Source: Hemerocallis citrina
Lineage: Eukaryota > Streptophyta > Magnoliopsida > Asparagales > Asphodelaceae
DNA length: 64,000 bases
Assembly (NCBI GenBank): GCA_017893485.1
Contig: CM030363.1
Span: 85,267,730-85,331,729 of the forward strand
Direction: 5' to 3'
The notes beneath the pieces were generated by a model. The model did not search any database and was not told the origin of the DNA. It saw nothing but the letters and a program-made list of their open reading frames with translations. The position numbers and the translations under genes were made by a program. The first letter of the stretch is position 1; each line of letters starts with the position of its first letter. Of this stretch, positions 34,588 to 44,058 are shown one piece after another.

Positions 34588-35856
34588 TGATGTGTCTAAT
34601 TTTTATACAAATATTTGTACTCATTTACCCATTAAAATTGCTTGTTTTCGTCTATATTGTGTTTAAGTCATCTTATTTCCATAAGATTTCAAGTAATTAA
34701 TTAATTTTTGAAGAAATAAGATTTTTGATGCAAAAAGTGAAGATTTTTGGTAAAAATCAACAAACAAAACAAAAACATTGATTTATTTATTTTTATTGAT
34801 TTGTTGAATTTTAAATTTTACAACTTGGTCTTGTAAAAAGCAAAATATAAATTCTGTTTGCAAATTGAGCTGAAAGTTCAATAAATATTTTTAAAAGGGT
34901 TTAAATGAGCTGGTATGATTTTTAGTTAGTTTATTTAATTTTAAACTAATTAATTTTATTTTTAAAACCTTAATTTCTGATTTTATTTTGTGTATGCAGC
35001 ACGTGTTTTAAAAAATGGAAAATAGAAGAAAAAGAAGAAAGAAATAAAGAGCAAATCATGGAAGGAAGCAAATAAATGAAAAAATGGGGTTTTTCTGCAA
35101 AAGTAAACCCTACATTTGCCTATAAATACAAGACCAAGAGAGAGAGAAAAGGGAAGCGCTTAACGAAGACACACAGCGACGGCTACTCAATAATAATATT
35201 TTTTTTAAAAAAAAAGGATATAAAGAGAAACAGAGAGGGAGGCAGACTCTCTGTGGAACGAAACGAACGAGGGGAGAGGCAAAAACGTGCTGCTGAACTG
35301 GCGCAAAAGACAGCAGGCGTACGTGACGTCAGCGGGGCCCTCGAAGCAGAAGAAGACGAAGCTGCTCGGGTGACATGGCGGCACATTTTTCGACGTGCTG
35401 ACGTCAGCGACTCCAGCGTGGCTGCTGACTTGGGGATTGTGAAAGAGACAGGACAGGAGAGGAGAGCAGCGGTACGTGGGCCAGGTGGTGAGTCAACTCT
35501 ACAGACGTGGCGATGTTGACCAAGGCAAAAAGACAGAGGTGCTGGGCCAGGTGCTGACGTGGCAGAGCAGATCCCCACGCGACGAAACGACGCAGCAGCT
35601 GTCCTGTAGCACGTTTCTCGCTGCTAATGTCAGCACTGCTGACATGGCAGTGTAGTACAGAACGGGACAGAGAGAGGAGAAGAGAGAGAGAACTGATTTG
35701 GACTGGAATGCGGTTCGAGGCTGTTCGGTTTGCAAAATTTTTGTTTACAAAACAGTTCTTTTTGTTCATCTTTTTTGTCTTTGTCTAATTTTTTATCATG
35801 CAATCCAAGACTGTATTTTTTAATTGCAAATTTGTTATGAACAAAATTTTAGTTTT
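34588..35856 (+). repeat. Element F right LTR, first part
   Basis: This is homologous to 29518-30700 and interrupted at 35856 by element E. It differs from the left LTR mainly by an A/T-rich and GA-rich insertion near 35180-35240. Frames on both strands at 35076-35769 again fall in the GC-rich TGACG region. Confidence 0.88.
35852..35856. repeat. Left target-site duplication of element E (GTTTT)
   Basis: GTTTT precedes the TG of the left LTR and recurs at 43390-43394. The intact site is seen in the left LTR of F near 30706 (aattttctaggg). Confidence 0.88.
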
Positions 35857-36457
35857 TGTTGCTGCTAATTTTGGTGTGGGAGCAAACAGATGAATTTGTG
35901 GATTTTTGGAGAAAACGATAAAGCAAACCTGTTGACCTGTTGACCTTCACCAATGTGTTGACTTTGTCTCTTGCAGCTGCTGCGAACCTGCAAAAAGTGC
36001 GAGACACCGGGGTTGATCCCGGCGACGCACCCTCCGACGCTCAAGTCAGTAATCAGGAATGATTATGAAAGAGCGTAAATTGGCAAAAGATTGATTACCT
36101 CTTAATGGTGGTGGATGGGGGTATTTATAGTCGCCGTTGGGATCAGATTAGGAATGTAATCCCTGTGATCATATTAGGAATGTAATCCCCAATTCCCAGT
36201 GAAAGGATATATGTGAATCAGGGCCGTTGATTAGTATTAATCAGGAACCCTAATTCTATCCTGCTGGACCGGATTCATTTCGGGTTGGGACCCGTACCCA
36301 GTTGAGGTGGATCCGTTCGTGGGTTATTGGGTCGTGAAGAAAGACCCAGTTCCCATTTCAGAGCCGTTAGTAAGTGAAATTACCGTTTTACCCCTGAGCT
36401 TTAAGATTCGTGTCCGATGTGAACGGTCTCGATTTAATCCTATTTTTCGCCATATCA
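35857..36457 (-). repeat. Element E left (3') LTR
   Basis: 601 bp, plus-strand ends tgttgctgct...ccatatca. It contains a cluster of TTGACC/TTGACT motifs near 35934-35968. Confidence 0.92.
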
Positions 36458-36473
36458 CGAGCCCCCCACTCCT
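36458..36473 (-). other. Polypurine tract of element E
   Basis: On the minus strand AGGAGTGGGGGGCTCG directly before the 3' LTR. Confidence 0.82.
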
Positions 36474-37240
36474 GAGACTGAGTTTTGCAGTCTTCGAGGA
36501 GTAGTTTTGTTGTTCTAATGGCGTACGGAATTTTATTGGTGTTCTTAAGGGAGTTTGGAATCTTGTTTGGGGTGTAACGGTGTTATTCTGGGCTTGTAAA
36601 ATACCCAAAAATATCCTCAGAATTTTCTGGATTTTTGGTGACTTTTCCAGATTTTCTGAATTTTTTCTCATTTTTTTGAATTTTTTATTCATTTTTCGAA
36701 TTAAATAATTAATTATAAAAATATTAATTAATTATTCTAATTAAATAATTATTTTTTTCAGAATTTAAAATAATTTTTTTGAATTTATAATTATTTTTAG
36801 AATTTTTAATTAATTTTTTTGATTTTTTAATTATTTTTTCGGATTTTTTAAATAATTAAAACAAATTAATTAATTAATTAATTAATTAATTAAATATTAC
36901 CTGGACACGTGGCGCGTTTCTGGACTTTGATCGTGATCAGATGGCGTGCATCGCAAAGCAGATCACGTTCTGGACACGTGGCGCGTTTCTGAGCGTCGAT
37001 CGTGTCGCGACGCAAATTTTGAGACAATCGGATGGATCATGTGGGTCGGCAGATTTTTTCTCCAATTACAAGGTCGGTGCCTCGTCCACTCTGCTCGGCA
37101 CTTCGGGGCGGCGACTACCCTTTGGATTGATGCCACGTGCCCCCCCCTTTTTTTCTTTCTTTCTTTTTTTCCCCACTGCTGTTCTTTCTTTCTTCTTCGC
37201 CCAGTTCTCTTCTTCTTCTCCTCTCCTTCTTCATCGAGCT
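36474..37240 (-). other. Element E 3' non-coding region
   Basis: AT-rich DNA with many TTAATTAA stretches, then two copies of gacacgtggcgcgtttctg (36903 and 36972), each with a CACGTG G-box. The T-rich ORFs at 36941-37317 are not genes. Confidence 0.5.
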
Positions 37241-38110
37241 TGAAGACAGAGGAGGAGCCTCGGCGAGTTGCCAAAGGAGACGGGCGAGGAGCTTGCGAGG
37301 AGCTTGCGAGAGCTTGAGGCATGCTTGGCGACTGAGTGCAGCTCGGTTGAGGGAGAAAGCTCGGCACTATGGAGGGAGGCAAATGGAAGTGAGATCGGAG
37401 AAGGTGGTCGACGAGTGGAGCTCGGAGCTCGTCGAGGAGGAGAGCTCGATGTTCGACTGTGGGGGAGCTCGGCACTGTGGAGGGGTCGGAGCTCGATGTG
37501 CGGAGTGGAGCACGTCGGAGGGTCGTCGAGCGGCTTCGACGAGTTGGCTGGCGAAGAGCTTGGAGCTCGGCCATGGGGTCGAGCTCAGGGACGAAGTTTT
37601 TGAAGGGGAAGCTGACATTGTAGAGGGAAGCGAATGGAAGTGAGCTCGACGAAGGTGGTCGACGAGTGGAGCTCGGAGCTCGTTAATGGGTTTGGCAGCG
37701 GAGGTGAGTTAGCCGTTAGAGCTCGGTGTAGGAGGAGAGCTCGATTGGAGCTCGGTGATGGTGAGGCTATGAAGTAGCTCGGCGATGAGTTCTTGAGCTC
37801 GGTGGAGAGTGAAGCTTGGCGACGAACTTGAGCTTCGGCAGAGGGGAGCTCGATGCTCCGAGATTGAAGATGGGTGTTGGGTGCTGGAGCTTGGCTATGG
37901 TGAAGCATGGATAACGGAGATTGCTGACGAAGCAGTTCGACATGGGAGATGGTGTAGGTCGGCGAGGAGCTCGGCGTCGGAGGCAGGCGAAGAGCTCGGC
38001 GACGAATGGAGCTCGCGAAGGAGAACTCGGAGTTCGACCGTAGGGGAGCTCGGCATCGTAGCTCGAAGGTGGAGCACGCGATGGTGGTGAGCTCGAAGAG
38101 GTCGATCGAG
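37241..38110. repeat. GAGCTCGG-rich degenerate repeat region in E
   Basis: Gagctcgg or close variants recur every 20-60 bp, mixed with gacgagtgg and gtggagg. All six frames stay open for long runs because of composition (for example 36963-37574 on minus and 37137-37643 on plus). Overlap on both strands and lack of motifs argue against real genes. Confidence 0.65.
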
Positions 38111-39488
38111 CGTGGAAGGAGGTCGGCTCTTCTTGTTTGGGTTTGGCGCCAAAATGGTTGAAGAAGAAGGGGTCAGCTGTTTTTGGCGCAGTGAAGAAGA
38201 GAAGAGTTCGGTTTTTTTTTGCTCTGTTTTGTTTTGGCGGGGACGCGCGGAAGAAGAAGAAGGAGAAGGATGAAGAAGTTACGGGTCGGTTGTGGGTATC
38301 GGATCCGAACCCGACCCGTTTAGCCTTTATTTAATTTTTTTTTTCTTTTTTCTTCTCTCCTCCTTCTTCCTTGCTACTCGGCAGCTGCGTCTTGTTCGGC
38401 AGATCCGAGCACGGATTTTGAGGTGCATTTTTGCCACTTTGCAGTTCGGTAGTTCGGTAGCTCGGATTTGAGATCCGAGCTGCGTGGCTCAATCTGGACG
38501 GTTGATCATGATCGTGACGCGAATCACGAGACAAGAGGCTCAAATTTCAAGAAAACGTTATCTTATCGTTTTGTGAAGACGTGGCACGATCTGACCCGTT
38601 CATCATGTTCTAGCACGTTTTTTGAGACAATCTGACGGTGAAACTGGCTCGGCAGCTTTTTTCTCCATATGTGGAGGTCGGTACCTCAGCACCTCGGCTG
38701 GGTGGCTCAGCCATGGCAGAGCTCGGCCCTGAGAAGAAAGAGGAAGAGGAGGAGTGGCATTCGGGTTCTCTCCTCTGCCTTGTCCTTTCGCACAGTGAAG
38801 AATAGCAGAAGTGTTGGGTACTTTTGGCGGGAAGATTGAAGAAGAAGGAGAATAATGAAGAAGCTAAGAAGGGTATGGGTCGGATCGTGGGTATCGGATC
38901 CGACCCCGACCCGTTAGCCACTTTTTCTTTCTTCCTCTTTATCTGCTTGCTTGTTCGGCGAATCCGAGCATGGATTTTGAGACACATTTTTCGCCACTTG
39001 GCAGTTCGGTAGATCGGATTTCAGATCCAAGCAACGTGGCTCCATTTGGACGGTTGATCACGATCGTGGCGCGAATCACGGGACAAGAGGCTCAAATTTT
39101 GAGAAAACATTATCTTGTCGTTTTGTGGAGACGTGGCGCGATCTTTGAAGAGGAGGTCGGTACCTCGTCCAGAATTTTTGAGACAATCCGACGGTGAGAT
39201 GGGATCGGCAGAATTTTTCTCCATATGTGGAGGTCGGTACCTTGTCCACTCGGCTCGGTGACTCGGTAGTTCACCCTCTGCCCGTAGTAGCTCGGTGTAG
39301 TGGATCTCGGAGTTCGGACGGCTCGAGCGTGAGGAGAAGCTCGGCAAGTTGATGAAGGGGATGGGTCGGAGCTTGTCAAGAAAGGGGGTCGGCATATGGA
39401 AGAGGTGATGCTCTGTTTGGTTTTGGAGATTTTTGAAGAGGAACCCCACTCCTTGGTGTGGAGAAGACCCATTCTTTGAAGAGAGTGT
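38111..39488. repeat. Large direct duplication in element E
   Basis: A block containing 'gatccgagca-ggattttgag', 'gcagttcggtag', 'cgcgaatcacg-gacaagaggctcaaatt' and 'tttttctccatatgtggaggtcggtacct' occurs at about 38395-38695 and again at about 38955-39245. Each is linked to a 'gggtatcggatccga-cccgacccg' piece (38296 and 38891). A diverged third version lies near 36940-37080. The period is about 560 bp. Confidence 0.65.
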
Positions 39489-40222
39489 GAGGAGCAACTC
39501 TATGAGAGATTTTTGAGCTCTGAACTCGCTTAGAAGAGGCCCGCTTTGGAGGCGAGCGGAGTGAAGAGCTCGGCTCTAGGAGAGAGCTATCTGGAAGACG
39601 AGTTTGAGGAGCAACTCTAGGGGAGAATTGTGAGCTCCGAACTCGTTGAGAAGAGGTCCACTTAAGAGGGAGCGGAGTGAAGAGCTCGGCACTGAGAGAG
39701 CCATTTATGAGACGAGTGTGAGGAGCAACTCTAGGGGGGAGTTGTGAGCTCCGAACTCGTTGAGAAGAGGTCCACTTAAGAGGGAGCAGAGTGAAGAGCT
39801 CGGCACTGAGAGAGCCATTTGTGAGACGAGTGTGAGGAGGAACTCTAGGAGAGAGTTGTGCTCCAAACTTGTTGAGAAAAGGTCCGCCTTGAAGGTGAGC
39901 GGAGCGAAGTGCTAGGCTCTAGGAGAGAGCCATTTGAGAGACGAGTGCGAGGAGGAACTTTAGGAGAGAGTTGTGCTCCGAACTCGTTCAGAAGAGGTCC
40001 GCCTTGAAGGTGAGCGGAGCAAAGAGCTCGGCTCTGGGAGAGAGCCATTTGAGAGATGAGTGTGAGGAGGAACTCTAGGAGAGAGTTGTGCTCTGAACTC
40101 GTTGAGAAGAGGTCCGCTTTGGAGGCGAGCGGAGTGAGGAGTGAAGAGCTCGGCCCTGGGAGAGAGCCATTTATGAGACGAGTGTGAGGAGGAACTCTAG
40201 GAGAGAGTTGTGCTCCAAACTT
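39489..40222. repeat. ~117-bp tandem array in element E
   Basis: Six to seven units start gaggag(c/g)aactctagg at about 39489, 39608, 39721, 39834, 39951, 40067 and 40187. Each includes gagctcggctctgggagagagcc. No frame is kept across units. Confidence 0.85.
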
Positions 40223-40700
40223 GTCGTTTAAGAGAGTATCAACGGTTGTGGGAGCAGTTCCGAATGGAGAACCACTTCTAACTCGCTGAAGAGCAAGTTA
40301 TTTGAAGCGGAATCGAGCCAAGTGTTGGACTCCGAACTCGTCGTTAGAGGGATTCAACGGTTGTGGGAGCAATTCCGAATGGCGAACCACTTCTAACTCG
40401 CTGAAGAGCAAGTTATCCGAAGCAGAATCGAGCCAAGTGTTGGACTCCGAACTCGTTGTTAGAGGGATTCAACGGTTGTGGGAGCAATTCCGAATGGCGA
40501 ACCACTTCTAACTCGCTGAAGAGCAAGTTATCCGAAGCAGAATCGAGCCAACTGTTGGACTCCGAACTCGTTGTTAGAGGGATTCAACGGTTGTGGGAGC
40601 AATTCCGAATGGCGAACCACTTCTAACTCGTTGAGGAGCAAGTTATTTGAAGCGGAATCGAGCCAAGTGTTGGACTCCGAACTCGTTGTTAAAGGTTAGT
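40223..40700. repeat. 115-bp tandem array in element E
   Basis: Aacggttgtgggagcaattcc starts at 40241, 40356, 40471 and 40586, a constant 115-bp period. The same repeat family occurs in element G at about 49324, 49440 and 49555 (116 and 115 bp). Confidence 0.9.
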
Positions 40701-41009
40701 AAGTTGCGGGAGCAGCCATGTAGAAGAAGCTGGACTCTGAACTCACCATTTAGCGAGTTGTGACTCGGAGAGATAGAGAAGAAGCAAGAGCAATGATTTT
40801 TAATGAAAAATGTAAAGTTTTATTGAGATAAACTAAGTGGCCGCTTCAATAGGGCGAGCCATTATTACATGCTGTTGGCCGAGTTACAACCATCGTCCTT
40901 ACTGAAAATCAAGATCCTACTTCTACAATAAGGTGAAGACCTTTTGGGAGGAGCTGGGAGATTCAGAGTCTTGAAGCTCGGCGGGCCCTTCCGTTCGTTT
41001 GTTGGCTCC
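40701..41009 (-). other. Post-gag tail of element E
   Basis: On the plus strand tgaaaaatgtaaagttttattgaga...aagtggccgcttc matches the G sequence at about 49720-49780 (tttattgaaaatacttaggcggccgcttc), which follows pol there. This homology marks the joint of the pol deletion. Confidence 0.55.
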
Positions 41010-42510
41010 TCAGGAGGGAAGCTCGGCCCCCTCTTTTTGGACGAACTTGGTCAGGTGCCCCCACTGTATGAGTTCTTCGATCTCCTCCTTCAGAGCCCGA
41101 CAATCATCCGTGTCGTAGCCGTGGTCCCTGTGAAAGCGGCACCACTTATCTTTGTTCCTCTTCTTGCCAGGGGTATTCATTCTAGGGGGAGCGCGGAGTA
41201 GTCCTTCCTTGTCCACCTCCATAAGGACTTCTGATATATTAGCAATGAGGGGGGTGAACTTCTCAAAACATGGAGTCGAGCGGCGCTGGCCATTACTGTC
41301 CTTCTGGGATTTTTGGGACCCCTCTTCACTTGTATTCTTTCGTTTGTTCCCGGAAGATGTCTCCTCAAGAGCAAGGGGGTTGAGAGCCTCTTCTGCCCGT
41401 ATGTACTTCTCCACCCTAAGTAGGAGCTCTGAGATGTCCCGAGGAGGCTTCTTGGCAAGGGATGCCCTGAGGTTGGCATTAGTGACGTTGCGCTCGAATG
41501 CGGCAGAGGCTACTGACTTGTTGAGGGAGGGAATGGACCGGGCTTCGGCAGTCAAGCGTCGAACGTAATCTCTTAGGTGTTCACCCTTTTCTTGGTTGAG
41601 GGTCACCAGAGATACACTTGTTTTTTCAGCTCGGCGGCTACTCACGAAATGAGTAAGGAAGAGCCATTCGAACTGATCGAATGAGAAGATGGAGGCCGGG
41701 GCGAGTCGATAGTACCATTCTCGCGTAGACCCCTTCAGCGTGGCATGGAAGATCTTGCAGAGGAGGGCGTCTGAAGCATGGTGGATCATCATGAGAGTTT
41801 TGAAACTCTCTATGTGATCTGCGGGGTCTGACTCCCCGGTATACGTCTCGAGGTAAGGCGGCTTGAAGTTTTCTGGGATGGGGGCCTCCATGATGGTGCA
41901 GGAGAATAAAGGTCTGCTCGGGCGAAGGTTTATCACCCGCTGCTCTTCTTCCTTGTCAATTCGGCCGAGGCGCCTCTCCATCTCCTGGAGACGGCGGTAG
42001 ACTGAGTCTTCTCTTTGATCATATCTTGCCGAGCCCCGAGACTCATCTTCGTACAAGGATGGACTTGGACTGCGGCGATGGTAGCTTAGGGAAGGATGAG
42101 GACTGAGAGTGTGAAGGCGGTGGCTCCTAGCTTGCTCATGAGTAGGTGGCCTCTGGTCGTTCTTTGGGGCGAGATTGAGGGCCCGTAAGACTGTCACTTG
42201 GAAGTCTTGAAGATCTGCCCTTGTGACTAGTGCCTCTCCAACTTGGCGGTCCCTATGTGTGGCTCAGCTTATTGGAGAATGAGTTCTCCGCCGATAATGC
42301 TGAGGGGACTCTCTTTTGCCTCCCCGGGGGAGGGGATCTTCTAGTCCTCGGTCGGCGGGGGGTTCGGATTCTTGAAGCCCCTGAGTTCTCGGGTTGATGG
42401 ACTCCACCAAGGGCTCGCCATCCATTCAGGCAAGTTTTGAGGTCGACCCCCTTTTGACGGTTGGCAATCACTTGACGAAGATCCCGCTCGGGAGGGCTTT
42501 GAGAGGCCAC
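41010..42510 (-). pseudogene. Tat-type gag of element E, one frameshift
   Basis: This gag would coat element RNA in virus-like particles. The main frame (41010 to about 42264) encodes about 400 residues with the Tat gag motifs PPYLETYTGESDPADHIESF, LKGSTREWYYRLAPASI and FLTHFVSSRR, then an AEKTSVSLVTLNQEKGEHLRDY region. It ends with a cysteine-histidine motif CRFHRDHGYDTDDCRALKEE in place of a classical CCHC knuckle. The N-terminal part (42253-42510, starting MASQSPPERDLRQVIANRQ) is in another phase, so one frameshift lies near 42255-42265. The frame is otherwise long and clean, so loss is recent. No protease follows. The GTG given as start at 42197 is internal. Confidence 0.88.
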
Positions 42511-42766
42511 AGATTCAACTGAAGGATTGGGACTCGCGATTTGATCATGAGGAGGATGTTGCTTCGGATGACTCTGACGGGAGCGCCCCTGGGCAGCCCC
42601 CCGAGATCCTGAAGGGGCCTGTTGAGTAGGAGCACCTTGAACTGGAGGAGGGAGAGGAGGAAGAGAAGTGGTTCTTCGGTTGGAGACCGCTGTCTTCCCC
42701 TTCTGTTTTGGATGCTTGGCTTGAAACTAGTATCGTTGATGAAGTTAGGTCAGGTTGCTTTTTCGG
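42511..42766 (-). other. Leader of element E
   Basis: Non-coding sequence between primer site and gag, related to 27790-28127. Confidence 0.5.
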
Positions 42767-42786
42767 TTCCTACAGACGGCGCCAAT
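42767..42786 (-). other. Primer binding site of element E
   Basis: On the minus strand TTGGCGCCGTCTGTAGGAAC starts 1-2 nt inside the 5' LTR. This form is usual in Tat elements. I do not assign the tRNA. Confidence 0.8.
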
Positions 42787-42787
42787 C

Positions 42788-43389
42788 TGTTGCTGCTAAT
42801 TTTTGTGTGGGAGCAAACAGATGAATTTGTGGATTTTTGAAGAAAACGATAAAGCAAACATGTTGACCTGTTGACCTTCACCAATGTGTTGACTTGGTCT
42901 CTTGCCGCTGCTGCGAACCTGCAAAAAGTGCGAGATACCGGGGTTGATCCCGGCGACGCACCCTCCGACGCTCAAGTCAGTAATCAGGAATGATTATGAA
43001 AGAGCGTAAATTTGCAAAAGATTGATTACCTCTTAATGGTGGTGGATGGGGGGTATTTATAGTCGCCGTTGGGATCAGATTAGGAATGTAATCCCTGTGA
43101 TCAGATTAGGAATGTAATCTGTAATTCCTAGTGAAAGGATATATGTGAATCAGGGCCGTTGATTAGTATTAATCAGGAACCCTAATTCTATCCTGCTGGA
43201 CCGGGTTCATTTTGGGTTGGATCCCGTACCCAGTTGAGGTGGATCCGTTCGTGGGTTATTGGGTCGTGAAGAAAGACCCAGTTTCTATTTCAGACCCGTT
43301 AGTAAGTGAAATTACTGTTTTATCCCTAAGCTTTAAGATTCGCGTCCGATGTGAACGGTCCCGATTTAATCCTATTTTTAGCCATATCA
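42788..43389 (-). repeat. Element E right (5') LTR
   Basis: 602 bp, partner of 35857-36457. TATAAATA on the minus strand at 43054-43061 is the probable promoter. TTGACC/TTGACT motifs lie near 42860-42895. Confidence 0.92.
43054..43061 (-). promoter_or_regulatory. TATA box of element E
   Basis: TATAAATA on the minus strand, about 330 bp from the LTR start in element orientation. Confidence 0.6.
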
Positions 43390-43394
43390 GTTTT
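43390..43394. repeat. Right target-site duplication of element E (GTTTT)
   Basis: This matches 35852-35856. Confidence 0.88.
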
Positions 43395-44058
43395 CTAGGG
43401 CTTCGATGTAGCTTAGTTTTGAGAACATAATTTTAATTCCTTATTATTTTTCTATTTTTTCATGGTTGTGTGTTGATTTTCATTCTTAATGCGTACAATT
43501 GGTGGATAGACATTTGTATGATCTATTAAATCATGAAGAGATCGAACTGGTAATTTGTGATTAATAAAAATTAAACACCGTTATAAGAGCAAACTGTTCT
43601 TAATGTGACCGTTAAGAAATCCATAGATCTTAATGACTTTTCAATTAGTGATTTGTGCATGAACTATGACAAATAATTAGTTGAAAATAATTTTGATATT
43701 GCTTGAGAGGGAATATTGAATAATCTGGAGATTTTGGTCTACAACTTGGAAAAATAATCTTTTTATTCATAAGGACTTATAAATTGTGTGGGATGAACTA
43801 GGTGATGTCAAAAGCCCTAGAATTAATTTTGCCATTAACAAATCACAATTTTCAGACTCCGCTCCTTTAATTTAATTTAGTTAATTGTTTAGATTAGTTT
43901 AATTAGGTTGTCTTCTTTATTAATTTTGATTTTCCAAATAGTGATTCATCTAGTAATTTCAGTACTCAATAAAATAATTAGTCCCTATGGGTTCGACACA
44001 CTTTTCACTTAACTATACTACTTGTTATGATTTTGTACACTTGCAAATACTCACATAA
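43395..44058 (+). repeat. Element F right LTR, second part
   Basis: This resumes after E and is homologous to about 30710-31365. It ends ctcacataa, the expected CA having changed. Confidence 0.88.

Larger units (their letters stand above)
35857..43389 (-). mobile_element. Element E: gag-only, non-autonomous Tat derivative
   Basis: In minus orientation this has 5' LTR 42788-43389, primer site at 42767-42786, gag (41010-42510), tandem arrays, a GC-rich GAGCTCGG-rich region, polypurine tract (36458-36473) and 3' LTR 35857-36457. It is flanked by GTTTT. There is no protease, RT, RNase H or integrase motif, so pol is absent, not just broken. The LTRs are very similar by eye (35857-36457 and 42788-43389), so insertion is fairly recent. 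The post-gag part resembles the post-pol part of element G (115-bp repeats and the tail before them), which fits a deletion of pol from a G-like parent. Confidence 0.92.
29518..44058 (+). mobile_element. Element F: gag-only Athila derivative, interrupted by E
   Basis: In plus orientation this has LTR 29518-31365, primer site at 31372, broken gag (31590-33245), non-coding 3' region, polypurine tract (34571-34587) and right LTR (34588-44058 with element E inside). The internal part is only about 3.2 kb and has no protease, RT, integrase or env motif, so F is a deletion derivative. The Athila assignment rests on gag motifs (NFEIKPALIQM, NGVSDDAIRLRLFPF, TAKLRNDITTF), the TGGCGCC primer site, and 3' sequences cttgggaggcaaccca and aagtttaggggtatttga. 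Confidence 0.9.

Noticed and set aside
36963..38152. Long ORFs on both strands (up to 203 codons)
   Set aside because: GAGCTCGG-rich repeat sequence lowers stop frequency in all frames. No motif, and strands overlap.
39489..40700. CRISPR-like array
   Set aside because: Whole units are repeated in tandem with no spacers, and the context is a plant retrotransposon.
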